Assembly (NCBI GenBank): GCA_007135385.1
Contig: SLIY01000301.1
Location: forward strand, 1 to 8,351
Length of the DNA: 8,351 nt
Source of the DNA: Leptolyngbyaceae cyanobacterium CSSed165cm_216
Lineage (GTDB): Bacteria > Cyanobacteriota > Cyanobacteriia > Phormidesmidales > Phormidesmidaceae
Direction of reading: 5' to 3'
The position numbers and the translations under genes are program-made. Shown here piece by piece: positions 1 to 4,938 of the stretch (position 1 is the stretch's first letter; each line of letters starts with the position of its first letter). The notes beneath the pieces are model-generated. The model was not told the origin of the DNA. It did no database searches and saw nothing but the letters and a program-made list of their open reading frames with translations.

Positions 1-637
1 GGCGTTTCTCCACTTCCCCTTCCACTTTGCTGCGATCGGGGGCGAGACTATCGATTTCATCAATGAACACCAGACAGGGAGCCGCCTTTTTAGCCTTGTC
101 GAAAATGGCTCGCAGGCGCGCCTCAGCTTCCCCGTAATATTTACCCATCACCTCAGGGCCAACAATGGCGATGTAGTTTACCCCGAGATCCTCTGCCAGG
201 GATCGGGCTGTCAGGGTTTTGCCGGTCCCGGGCGGCCCCACTAGCAATACCCCCCGGGTCGGCTCTAACCCCAGCTTGGCTAGCACATCTGGACGTTTGA
301 GGGGAATTTCCACCAGCTCGCGTAACTCCTGGAGGGTATCAGAAAGGCCACCGACGTCTTGGATGGTGGGGGCGGGCGGAGGACTAGATGGGGAGGTAGG
401 GGAGGTGGAGGCGGTGGGGGGTGGGGTGATAATGACATCATCATCGGGGGAAGGGGCACCGGAATTACGGCCCACTTTGCTGACCCCTACATCGGGGATA
501 TTGCCCTGGCGGGGAATGCTGCTGAGCCCCCGGGCGTTAATCTGAACGTTTGTTTTCAACTCGCCGTTGTCGGCTTTTTCTTCCAGGGTCTTGGCCAGTT
601 CCAACAGTTGCTCAAAACCTTTAAAGAAGTCATTCAT
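1..637 (-). CDS. CDC48-like AAA ATPase, N-terminal part (cut by the left edge)
   Basis: Only the first 212 codons are present. Residues 1-28 form a charged helical head beginning MNDFFKGFEQLLELAK. Residues 48-91 are a low-complexity linker with an acidic SPDDD patch followed by a Pro/Thr/Ser-rich run. The AAA module starts at about residue 92 (TIQDVGGL, the usual lead-in of CDC48/FtsH-class domains). Walker A is GPPGTGKT at 134-141 and Walker B is CLVFIDEID at 188-196. The family couples ATP hydrolysis to remodelling or unfolding of proteins, usually as a hexamer in the cytosol; the substrate cannot be read here. The ATG at 637 is the only ATG in frame near the N-terminus. The frame stays open about 33 codons further upstream without another ATG, so a longer form from a TTG is possible. 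It lies 96 nt after ndbB on the same strand and may be cotranscribed. The C-terminal part of the domain lies outside the window. Confidence 0.9.
   Translation of the reverse strand, partial: MNDFFKGFEQLLELAKTLEEKADNGELKTNVQINARGLSSIPRQGNIPDVGVSKVGRNSGAPSPDDDVIITPPPTASTSPTSPSSPPPAPTIQDVGGLSDTLQELRELVEIPLKRPDVLAKLGLEPTRGVLLVGPPGTGKTLTARSLAEDLGVNYIAIVGPEVMGKYYGEAEARLRAIFDKAKKAAPCLVFIDEIDSLAPDRSKVEGEVEKR
364..427 (+). other. G-run tract, possible G-quadruplex-forming DNA
   Basis: The plus strand carries a dense series of G runs, including runs of 5, 3, 4, 4, 6 and 4 Gs separated by short spacers. It is the template strand of the AAA ATPase gene and corresponds to the Pro/Thr/Ser-rich linker. Codon constraint for proline (CCN/CCC) explains part of the bias. 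Quadruplex formation is inference: one spacer between the longest runs is about 13 nt, longer than the strict G3N1-7 rule allows, unless GG runs take part. Confidence 0.4.
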
Positions 638-733
638 AGCAATATTAGGGCTAACAGCAGGGGAAATGGCCAAGGTATAGTCATCCCCATCGATTAGGAT
701 GCACCGGTCAGAGACAACCCTATCGGGGACCCC

Positions 734-1999
734 CTAAGACGTTATAAAAATTGAAGTAAGCCAATGGCGCAGCACCCGCCAACGGTGATGGGCGGTAGGT
801 AACCGCAGCCAGTAGGCCCAGCGACGGGAAACAGCGCCCAGTCTACCGGTAATACATAGGCCAAAGCCACACACCACGGCATTGTTTCGCCCTAGGGTGA
901 GCATATCCCCCAGATGGACATACCCAAAGGATTGCAATGGCCGATGCGCCAACAACGCCCAAATATTGTGGGCCACCACAGGAGCGGCCTGGTAGGCAGC
1001 TTGGGCTGTCATGGGGGCGCTTGACCCTGGTCGGCGATCGCGAGTTATGGTTGGCATTGCGGCCATATCCCCCAGCACAAATACTCGGTCATCCTGGGGG
1101 ATCTGGAGGGTGGGACGGACTAAGCACTGTCCCCAGGGGGATAGCTTTAGCGGATCGAGACCAGGCCAAGAGCGAGGCACGGTCCCCACGGTCCACACCA
1201 CCAGATCGGCAGGTTGCTGATAGGTTTGGCCCTGATACTGATAGGTGACAGTGGCGGCATCTACAGTCTGAATGGCAGCCTCTAAATACAAGTTAACCCC
1301 CCGTTGCCTCAGGGCTTTGGCCGCAGCCTGGCGCAGGGGTTCTGGATAGGGCCGTAGAATTTTTCCCCGCCGGTCCAAAATGGTCACCTGTCCTTTGGTC
1401 CCCAGTCGATCCGCTAATTTGCAGGCCAATTCCACGCCGCTCGGTCCTGCCCCAGCCACCACCACCTGGACCGGTTCTGCGGCGGCAGCTTGGTCTAAAT
1501 CGGCCAGTCGCTGCTCTAACCGCCAAACATCTTCTAGGCTGGCAAAGGGGAGGGCCTGGCCCTGGTGACCAACGGCTGCTGGAGGGCGTATCTGACTTCC
1601 CATCGCCACCACTAAGTAGTCATAGGGGAGGGCGTCTCCCTGGTGTAGCTTGACCAGACGGTTAGGCAGGTCAAGGGTATTCACCGTAGCTTGCCGTAGT
1701 TGGATCGAGGTGTGCCCCAGCAGCCGCTGGTAGGACGGGGCAATTTCCCAGGGTTTGAGCTCATCGGTGAGCAGCTCATAGAGCAGGGGGGTAAACGTAA
1801 ACCGATCGCGGGGCTCCACCAGGGTGACCTGAACCGGCTGAGGCCAACGCTTTAGATACCGATGCAAGGCCAGGGCACAGTAGAGTCCGCCAAAGCCACC
1901 GCCTAAAATGCATATCCTGGTCTGAGGTTGGTGGACATCTGATGGCGTCGAGTGATTGTACGCTGGCTTCTGAGGCGGCATACCCATGAACAATTCCAT
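734..1999 (-). CDS. ndbB: NdbB-like type II NAD(P)H:quinone oxidoreductase (FAD)
   Basis: Two-dinucleotide-binding-domain flavoprotein. Counting from the ATG at 1999: FAD Rossmann motif RICILGGGFGGLY at about 28-40, RDRFTFTPLLYELL at about 64-77 (a hallmark of type II NADH dehydrogenases), second NAD(P)H-binding motif VVVAGAGPSGVE at about 180-191, and the FAD-closing motif VFVLGDMAA at about 306-314, followed by PMTAQAAYQ. The protein is about 421 residues and has no transmembrane segment; the family binds membranes peripherally and passes electrons from NAD(P)H to quinones. It looks closest to cyanobacterial NdbB and plant NDC1, which reduce demethylphylloquinone in vitamin K1 synthesis; that assignment is from remembered sequence resemblance. 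The frame is open back to an ATG at 2107, but those extra 36 residues would be translated through a 13-bp hairpin and look unlike any N-terminus of the family. Starts at 1999, 1987 or 1981 are more likely; none has a strong Shine-Dalgarno sequence. Confidence 0.85.
   Translation of the reverse strand: MELFMGMPPQKPAYNHSTPSDVHQPQTRICILGGGFGGLYCALALHRYLKRWPQPVQVTLVEPRDRFTFTPLLYELLTDELKPWEIAPSYQRLLGHTSIQLRQATVNTLDLPNRLVKLHQGDALPYDYLVVAMGSQIRPPAAVGHQGQALPFASLEDVWRLEQRLADLDQAAAAEPVQVVVAGAGPSGVELACKLADRLGTKGQVTILDRRGKILRPYPEPLRQAAAKALRQRGVNLYLEAAIQTVDAATVTYQYQGQTYQQPADLVVWTVGTVPRSWPGLDPLKLSPWGQCLVRPTLQIPQDDRVFVLGDMAAMPTITRDRRPGSSAPMTAQAAYQAAPVVAHNIWALLAHRPLQSFGYVHLGDMLTLGRNNAVVCGFGLCITGRLGAVSRRWAYWLRLPTAHHRWRVLRHWLTSIFITS
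1034..1041. repeat. HIP1 octamer GCGATCGC
   Basis: Perfect copy inside ndbB. HIP1 is the overrepresented palindrome of many cyanobacterial genomes. Confidence 0.9.
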
Positions 2000-2016
2000 C
2001 ACAGTACTTACAGGAT

Positions 2017-2046
2017 CAAAGGCATTAGGGCCGCCTAATGCCTTTG
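2017..2046 (-). other. 13-bp perfect hairpin in the ndbB leader
   Basis: Arms CAAAGGCATTAGG (2017-2029) and CCTAATGCCTTTG (2034-2046) are exact reverse complements around a 4-nt loop. In a minus-strand transcript the stem ends 17 nt before the ATG at 1999. There is no U tract on either side, so it is not a normal intrinsic terminator. It may be a 5'-leader stabiliser, a protein-binding dyad, or a remnant of a dispersed palindromic repeat. It also argues against the longer ndbB start at 2107. Confidence 0.7.
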
Positions 2047-2281
2047 CGGCCAGCGAGTGCCCTCCTTGCCCCAGCCTATGCTGTGCTGACGGCTGACGGT
2101 GATTCAAGCATGCCCACTCGGCTCGACAATATTCATAGCTGCGATCAATTCATCCTAAATTCGAATAAGCAACCCTCTAAGCGTATCCCAACTCAAAAAA
2201 CATCCATGTTCAGGCCGCAAACTCGCTCAGTTGAGCCGGTCGCGGCGAGATTCTGAATAAGTATTTAATTGGAACCCTCTA

Positions 2282-2299
2282 ACTAAACGAACTAAACGA
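2282..2299 (+). repeat. 9-bp tandem repeat, two copies
   Basis: ACTAAACGA occurs twice head to tail (2282-2290, 2291-2299) and is followed after one base by TTGACA, an exact sigma70 -35 hexamer (2301-2306). With 17 bp spacing the -10 position would read TTGATC, which is poor. Tandem sites next to a -35 box with a poor -10 box are the usual look of an activator-dependent promoter; this is inference. Confidence 0.4.
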
Positions 2300-2319
2300 A
2301 TTGACAGGATTTTTTAGTC

Positions 2320-2409
2320 ATGATTGATCCGACATGCGGTACCGGCGAAGCCACTGTCCTCTACCTGGCAGAGGCGGATAGGTGTGGCTATCCTTTTGGC
2401 CCCAAATAG
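2320..2409 (+). CDS. Possible 29-residue upstream ORF (leader peptide) before the transferase
   Basis: ATG at 2320, TAG at 2407-2409. An AGGA core (2306-2309) lies 10 nt before the ATG. The product begins MIDPTCGTGEATVLYLAE; DPTCGTG resembles motif I (the SAM-binding loop) of Rossmann methyltransferases, but nothing else of such an enzyme follows, so it is either chance or a decayed fragment. The left arm of the ribosome-binding-site hairpin (2400-2407) lies at the end of this ORF, and its stop codon is 14 nt before the transferase ATG. That geometry would suit translational coupling. The alternative reading, that TTGACA at 2301 is a -35 box, would start the transcript downstream of this ATG and rule the ORF out. 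Confidence 0.3.
   Translation: MIDPTCGTGEATVLYLAEADRCGYPFGPK
2358..2393 (+). other. Two small hairpins in the transferase leader
   Basis: CCTCT/AGAGG (2358-2362, 2370-2374; 7-nt loop) is followed after one base by GGATAG/CTATCC (2376-2381, 2388-2393; 6-nt loop). Together with the next hairpin they make a compact structured leader of about 65 nt. No known riboswitch class is recognised. Confidence 0.4.
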
Positions 2410-2422
2410 CTTAAATTTGGGG
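2400..2422 (+). promoter_or_regulatory. Hairpin covering the ribosome binding site of the transferase
   Basis: CCCCAAAT (2400-2407) pairs exactly with ATTTGGGG (2415-2422) over a 7-nt loop. The 3' arm contains the only Shine-Dalgarno-like run (GGGG, 2419-2422) of the gene starting at 2424. Folded, the stem would end one base before the start codon and block initiation. Ribosomes finishing the upstream ORF would cover the left arm and could open it. Confidence 0.55.
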
Positions 2423-2423
2423 T

Positions 2424-3278
2424 ATGGCTCAGTTCGGCTCCACCGACACCTCTGTAAGCCCAATTTCGGACTTGGGCGGTGTTGTCCACGTGTGGATAAT
2501 CTCGTTAACAGAGGTCTCTAGCGCTGATCTTGAGGCTTTAGCGAAGTGTTTATCCGCTTCAGAGCGGGGCAAACTGCAACGGCTCAGTCGTCCCGCTGGT
2601 CGCCAAGCGTTCCTCGTCAGTCGAGGGGCGTTGCGTCACGTCTTAGGAGGATACCTGCAACAGCCTCCCAAAGTACTCGATTTCACCTATGGTCCCCAGG
2701 GGAAACCTGCCCTTAAGCTTAAACATCCTACGGCCCAGCACCAGAACGACTCGCCGTGGTGCTCCCTAGAGTTCAACCTGTCCCACTCTGGTGACTGGGT
2801 CGTCATTGCCCTCTGTCAGGGACGATCTATTGGAGTTGATATCGAGCTGATCCGACTCCTGTCGCAGTTGCCTAGTCTGTGTCAACGCTGTTTGACCCCT
2901 GCCGAAACAGCTACAGTGCAAGGACTTGAACCAACTCAGGCGAATCTCCGATTCTTACAATACTGGACTGGCAAAGAAGCCTATCTGAAGGCTCTAGGGT
3001 TAGGCTTGACCGCGTCTATGACCTCTGTTGAGCTAGCTATTCCCCCCGGCGCGATCGCCCTTCAACCGGCCCCTATCACCCCTGAACCACTGCATGATCA
3101 GGGCTGGCACATTTACCAATGGCAACCCAGCCCTGAGTACATCGCTGCGATCGCCGTGCAGACCTCAGCTTTAACCACACATCCCCAGATTCAGCTGTAC
3201 CAAACCACTGCCAGACAGTTAATACACAGCGATGATCCACTATCTATAGGGTTTCCAGCTCCGGAATGCCCAACGTAG
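2424..3278 (+). CDS. 4'-phosphopantetheinyl transferase (Sfp/HetI type)
   Basis: Transfers the 4'-phosphopantetheine arm of coenzyme A to a serine of acyl, peptidyl or aryl carrier proteins. The family motifs are all present: YGPQGKPAL at 89-97, FNLSHSGDW at 117-125, GVDIE at 137-141 (Mg-binding D139 and E141) and WTGKEAYLKALG at 181-192 (E185 and K184). The 284 residues are rather long for the class (about 220-250); the extra length is at both ends, and the last 35 or so residues look variable. Cyanobacteria usually have one such enzyme serving fatty-acid, polyketide, heterocyst-glycolipid or peptide synthases; which carriers are used here cannot be told, so no gene symbol is given. The ATG at 2424 gives about 20 residues before the VVHVWIISL strand that opens the domain; a TTG at 2472 is a less likely alternative. 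Its 3' end overlaps anbu by 35 bp, tail to tail. Confidence 0.92.
   Translation: MAQFGSTDTSVSPISDLGGVVHVWIISLTEVSSADLEALAKCLSASERGKLQRLSRPAGRQAFLVSRGALRHVLGGYLQQPPKVLDFTYGPQGKPALKLKHPTAQHQNDSPWCSLEFNLSHSGDWVVIALCQGRSIGVDIELIRLLSQLPSLCQRCLTPAETATVQGLEPTQANLRFLQYWTGKEAYLKALGLGLTASMTSVELAIPPGAIALQPAPITPEPLHDQGWHIYQWQPSPEYIAAIAVQTSALTTHPQIQLYQTTARQLIHSDDPLSIGFPAPECPT
3051..3058. repeat. HIP1 octamer GCGATCGC
   Basis: Perfect copy in the transferase gene, 96 bp before the next one. Confidence 0.9.
3147..3154. repeat. HIP1 octamer GCGATCGC
   Basis: Second perfect copy in the transferase gene. Confidence 0.9.
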
Positions 3279-4020
3279 GCGCAATATCGCCCTGGTTCCA
3301 GGAGATATCAGGCATATTGTTAGAGGCCTCCCGTAATGCCACCTCCCAATGCTTACGCATCTTGATTAAGTAGGGATCACCCGCCTGAAATTGGGCTCGA
3401 TGGCGAACTTCAAAGGTATCGGCCTTGTACATGGCCATATGTACCGGTGGCCCCACCGACAGGTTCGAGCGCATGGTGGAGTCAATGGACAGCAATGAAC
3501 ATTTGGCGACCGCGTCCAGCGGCGAATCGAATGTTAGGGTGCGATCCAAAATGGGTTTGCCATACTTTGTTTCACCAATTTGTAAAAAAGGAGTCTCTGG
3601 GGTGGCCTGAATGCAGTTGCCCTGACTGTAGATTAAATACAGTCCTGGGACCTCCCCTTGCACTTGTCCCGCTAGCAAAAAACTACATTGAAAATCGACC
3701 CGATCCTTCTCCAACCAGGGGCGATCGGTCTCTTGCATGTGGCGAATGTGCTCGCCAATATGTCGAGCCATATCGTATAGCGTGGGCAAGGTATGTAGAT
3801 TATCCGGGCGATCGCGCTTAATATCTTCCGTTAGGTTATGCACAACGGCTTGGGTCACCGATAGGTTTCCAGAGGTGCAGAGTAAAATCACCCGGTCCCC
3901 AGGCCGAGATAAATCAAACATTTTGCGATAAGAAGAGATATAGTCAACCCCGGCATTGGTGCGCGAATCAGCCGCCAACACCAGACCTTCTTTGACTAAA
4001 ACCCCGAGACAATACGTCAT
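3244..4020 (-). CDS. Anbu-type proteasome-like peptidase (ancestral beta subunit)
   Basis: N-terminal-nucleophile hydrolase related to 20S proteasome beta subunits. The frame is open to an ATG at 4065, but the family begins MTYC and removal of Met exposes the catalytic Thr, so the start at 4020 is chosen; TTGGGG lies about 10 nt upstream. Counting Thr as 1: T1, D17 (in LAADSRTNAG) and K32 (in SSYRKMF) form the expected catalytic set; TSGNLSV near 48-54 is the glycine turn of the beta-subunit S1/S2 fold, and SIDSTMRSNLSVGPP near 177-190 is the conserved Anbu block with an Asp/Ser pair. The protein is 258 residues including Met, normal for Anbu. Characterised Anbu proteins assemble into large helical or ring complexes in the cytosol; a physiological substrate is not well established. 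In many proteobacteria anbu sits with alpha-E, ATP-grasp-like and transglutaminase-like genes; none is in this window. Confidence 0.88.
   Translation of the reverse strand: MTYCLGVLVKEGLVLAADSRTNAGVDYISSYRKMFDLSRPGDRVILLCTSGNLSVTQAVVHNLTEDIKRDRPDNLHTLPTLYDMARHIGEHIRHMQETDRPWLEKDRVDFQCSFLLAGQVQGEVPGLYLIYSQGNCIQATPETPFLQIGETKYGKPILDRTLTFDSPLDAVAKCSLLSIDSTMRSNLSVGPPVHMAMYKADTFEVRHRAQFQAGDPYLIKMRKHWEVALREASNNMPDISWNQGDIAPTLGIPELETL
3808..3815. repeat. HIP1 octamer GCGATCGC
   Basis: Perfect copy inside the anbu gene. Confidence 0.9.
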
Positions 4021-4126
4021 AGGCTTGACCCCAACCCGATATCCACCAGGCTCATTATTATGCATGCAGTCTAGCCCCTGGATGGTCCGATAAAATCAGC
4101 CCTAGGGCCATCAGGGGTATGCCCTG

Positions 4127-4157
4127 AAAAAAAGCGCTGATAGAACACCAGCGCCTT
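4127..4157 (-). terminator. Intrinsic terminator, minus strand
   Basis: Read on the minus strand: GGCGCTG, a 9-nt loop, CAGCGCT, then seven Us (4133 down to 4127, the first one wobble-paired at the stem base). The stem has six Watson-Crick pairs plus a G-U. It ends transcription 107 nt before the anbu start. The nearest annotated gene that could feed into it is psbM, whose stop is about 490 nt away, so it closes either a long psbM 3' UTR or an unannotated RNA. Confidence 0.75.
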
Positions 4158-4163
4158 GAGATT

Positions 4164-4189
4164 TTTCACAAAGAGCATCTTTCACAAAG
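4164..4189. repeat. Direct repeat TTTCACAAAG, period 16
   Basis: Exact copies at 4164-4173 and 4180-4189. Confidence 0.6.
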
Positions 4190-4232
4190 CAACACTCCGG
4201 ACAGCTTTTGATCACCAACGGTAGAATCAGGG

Positions 4233-4262
4233 TTTCAGACCTTTTACTTTCAGACCTCTTAC
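4233..4262. repeat. 15-bp tandem repeat, two copies
   Basis: TTTCAGACCTTTTAC (4233-4247) is followed immediately by TTTCAGACCTCTTAC (4248-4262), one mismatch in 15. Confidence 0.7.
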
Positions 4263-4410
4263 ACAGTGACGTGATCAACGAAAAATCAATGGTTCCAGCG
4301 CTTGCCCAGAAAAATGTCCGGACTATTGACAAGGACTGCTTCTCCCAAGGGCCATCCTTGCCCTCGGTCATCCTCCCTGTTCAGTAAAAGCAATATCTCC
4401 GGGCACAATA

Positions 4411-4431
4411 CCCATACCGAACCCATACCGA
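4411..4431. repeat. Direct repeat CCCATACCGA, period 11
   Basis: Exact copies at 4411-4420 and 4422-4431, separated by one A. Confidence 0.65.
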
Positions 4432-4549
4432 GCATTATGCTGACTGTTAGCTGAGAACAGCCTTAGTCACTATCGCCAAACAGTTTCCAGTTCTTACAGC
4501 CCTTAGCTCTGTAACCTTTGCCCTTGTGCAGAAATGTACCCTCCAAGGT

Positions 4550-4605
4550 CAAAGTCCATTCGCCAAAGCTAGCCCATCAAAGTTGGCCTGCCAAAGCTGA
4601 CCAGC
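4550..4605. repeat. 14-bp-period degenerate tandem repeat, four units
   Basis: CAAAG recurs at 4550, 4564, 4578 and 4592, exactly 14 bp apart each time. The last three units share a pattern near CAAAGCTNNCCNNC; the first is more diverged. A 14-bp period is twice the heptamer period of cyanobacterial STRR repeats, but these are not recognised STRR sequences. Confidence 0.65.
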
Positions 4606-4649
4606 TACATCTGAGCGACATACCAATGACCTAACTGACCATAACGGGC

Positions 4650-4760
4650 CTAGGAACCAGTTTGCTTACTAGAGGTTTGGATGTACAGAATCAACAGGAA
4701 CACGGTGGGAACCAGCACAAACAGAATGCTAGCTACAAACCCAAGTTTATTCACTTCCAT
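4650..4760 (-). CDS. psbM: Photosystem II reaction centre protein M
   Basis: A 36-residue protein, MEVNKLGFVASILFVLVPTV at the start and then a continuing hydrophobic helix ending ILYIQTSSK before a short polar tail. This is the conserved PsbM sequence at its normal length: one transmembrane helix (about residues 6-28) and a stromal/cytoplasmic C-terminal tail. PsbM is a thylakoid subunit at the monomer-monomer interface of the PSII dimer. A GAGG run lies about 10 nt before the ATG. It follows the ferredoxin gene on the same strand after 178 bp. No terminator is seen directly after its stop codon. The gene is too short for default gene finders and is easily missed. Confidence 0.95.
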   Translation of the reverse strand: MEVNKLGFVASILFVLVPTVFLLILYIQTSSKQTGS

Positions 4761-4807
4761 CGGTGCTTGCCTCTACTCGCTTACTCTCAATCAAATAGCA
4801 GTCAATC

Positions 4808-4819
4808 AGGTTGTAACCT
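4808..4819. other. Small dyad upstream of psbM
   Basis: AGGTT-GT-AACCT, 5-bp arms, about 50 bp before the psbM start in the ferredoxin-psbM spacer. It might be a regulator site; 5-bp arms are weak evidence. Confidence 0.25.
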
Positions 4820-4938
4820 AACGTTTTTAGAATACCACCTGACTTTCCTCCTGGGTGATGGAAACTTGGGAAGAGGCAGAATTGGCCTGACAGCCATGGC
4901 CCGTCGACTCGGTTCTGTTGTGGGTATCCCCGCATCGG

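Larger units (their letters stand above)
2000..2423. other. Divergent intergenic region between ndbB and the phosphopantetheinyl transferase
   Basis: These 424 bp hold, from left to right: a 13-bp perfect hairpin close to the ndbB start (2017-2046); a GC-rich stretch with overlapping short dyads around 2222-2249 (GCTCA-GT-TGAGC and CTCGC/GCGAG); a 9-bp tandem repeat (2282-2299) directly followed by TTGACA (2301-2306); a 29-codon upstream ORF (2320-2409); and three consecutive small hairpins ending at the transferase start. The promoters of the two divergent genes must lie here, but no complete -35/-10 pair is convincing on either strand. Confidence 0.7.
4021..4649. other. Long intergenic region between anbu and psbM
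   Basis: These 629 bp lie upstream of anbu and downstream of psbM, both on the minus strand. They contain a small hairpin TCAGGG/CCCTGA (4111-4127), a terminator for minus-strand transcripts (4127-4157), and four separate sets of short direct repeats (periods 16, 15, 11 and 14 bp between 4164 and 4605). A minus-strand frame of 86 codons (4371 to 4111) follows a GGGAGG, but the run lies directly against the ATG, the frame reads through the terminator, and its product resembles nothing known; it is not annotated as a gene. No tRNA-like cloverleaf was seen. Confidence 0.6.

Noticed and set aside
219..697. Plus-strand reading frames over the AAA ATPase start
   Set aside because: They are opposite-strand shadows of a clear AAA gene and derive from its G-rich linker.
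2000..2107. Longer ndbB start at 2107
   Set aside because: The extra residues cross a perfect 13-bp hairpin, look non-conserved, and the family's FAD-binding strand already begins soon after the ATG at 1999.
2344..2422. Cobalamin riboswitch before the transferase (GAAGCCACTG resembles part of its conserved core)
   Set aside because: The other invariant parts of the class, including the B12 box and the upstream core, are not present, and the gene is not a cobalamin gene.
3455..3475. tRNA-like GGTTCGA sequence
   Set aside because: It is inside the anbu coding sequence and has no acceptor stem or other arms around it.
4021..4065. Longer anbu start at 4065
   Set aside because: The nucleophile must become the N-terminal Thr after removal of Met, which only the start at 4020 provides.
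4111..4127. TCAGGG/CCCTGA hairpin as a second terminator
   Set aside because: It has no T tract on the correct side on either strand; the A7 run beside it belongs to the neighbouring minus-strand terminator.
4111..4371. 86-codon minus-strand reading frame in the anbu-psbM spacer
   Set aside because: It reads through the intrinsic terminator, its GGGAGG lies directly against the ATG, it spans the direct repeats, and the product resembles nothing known.
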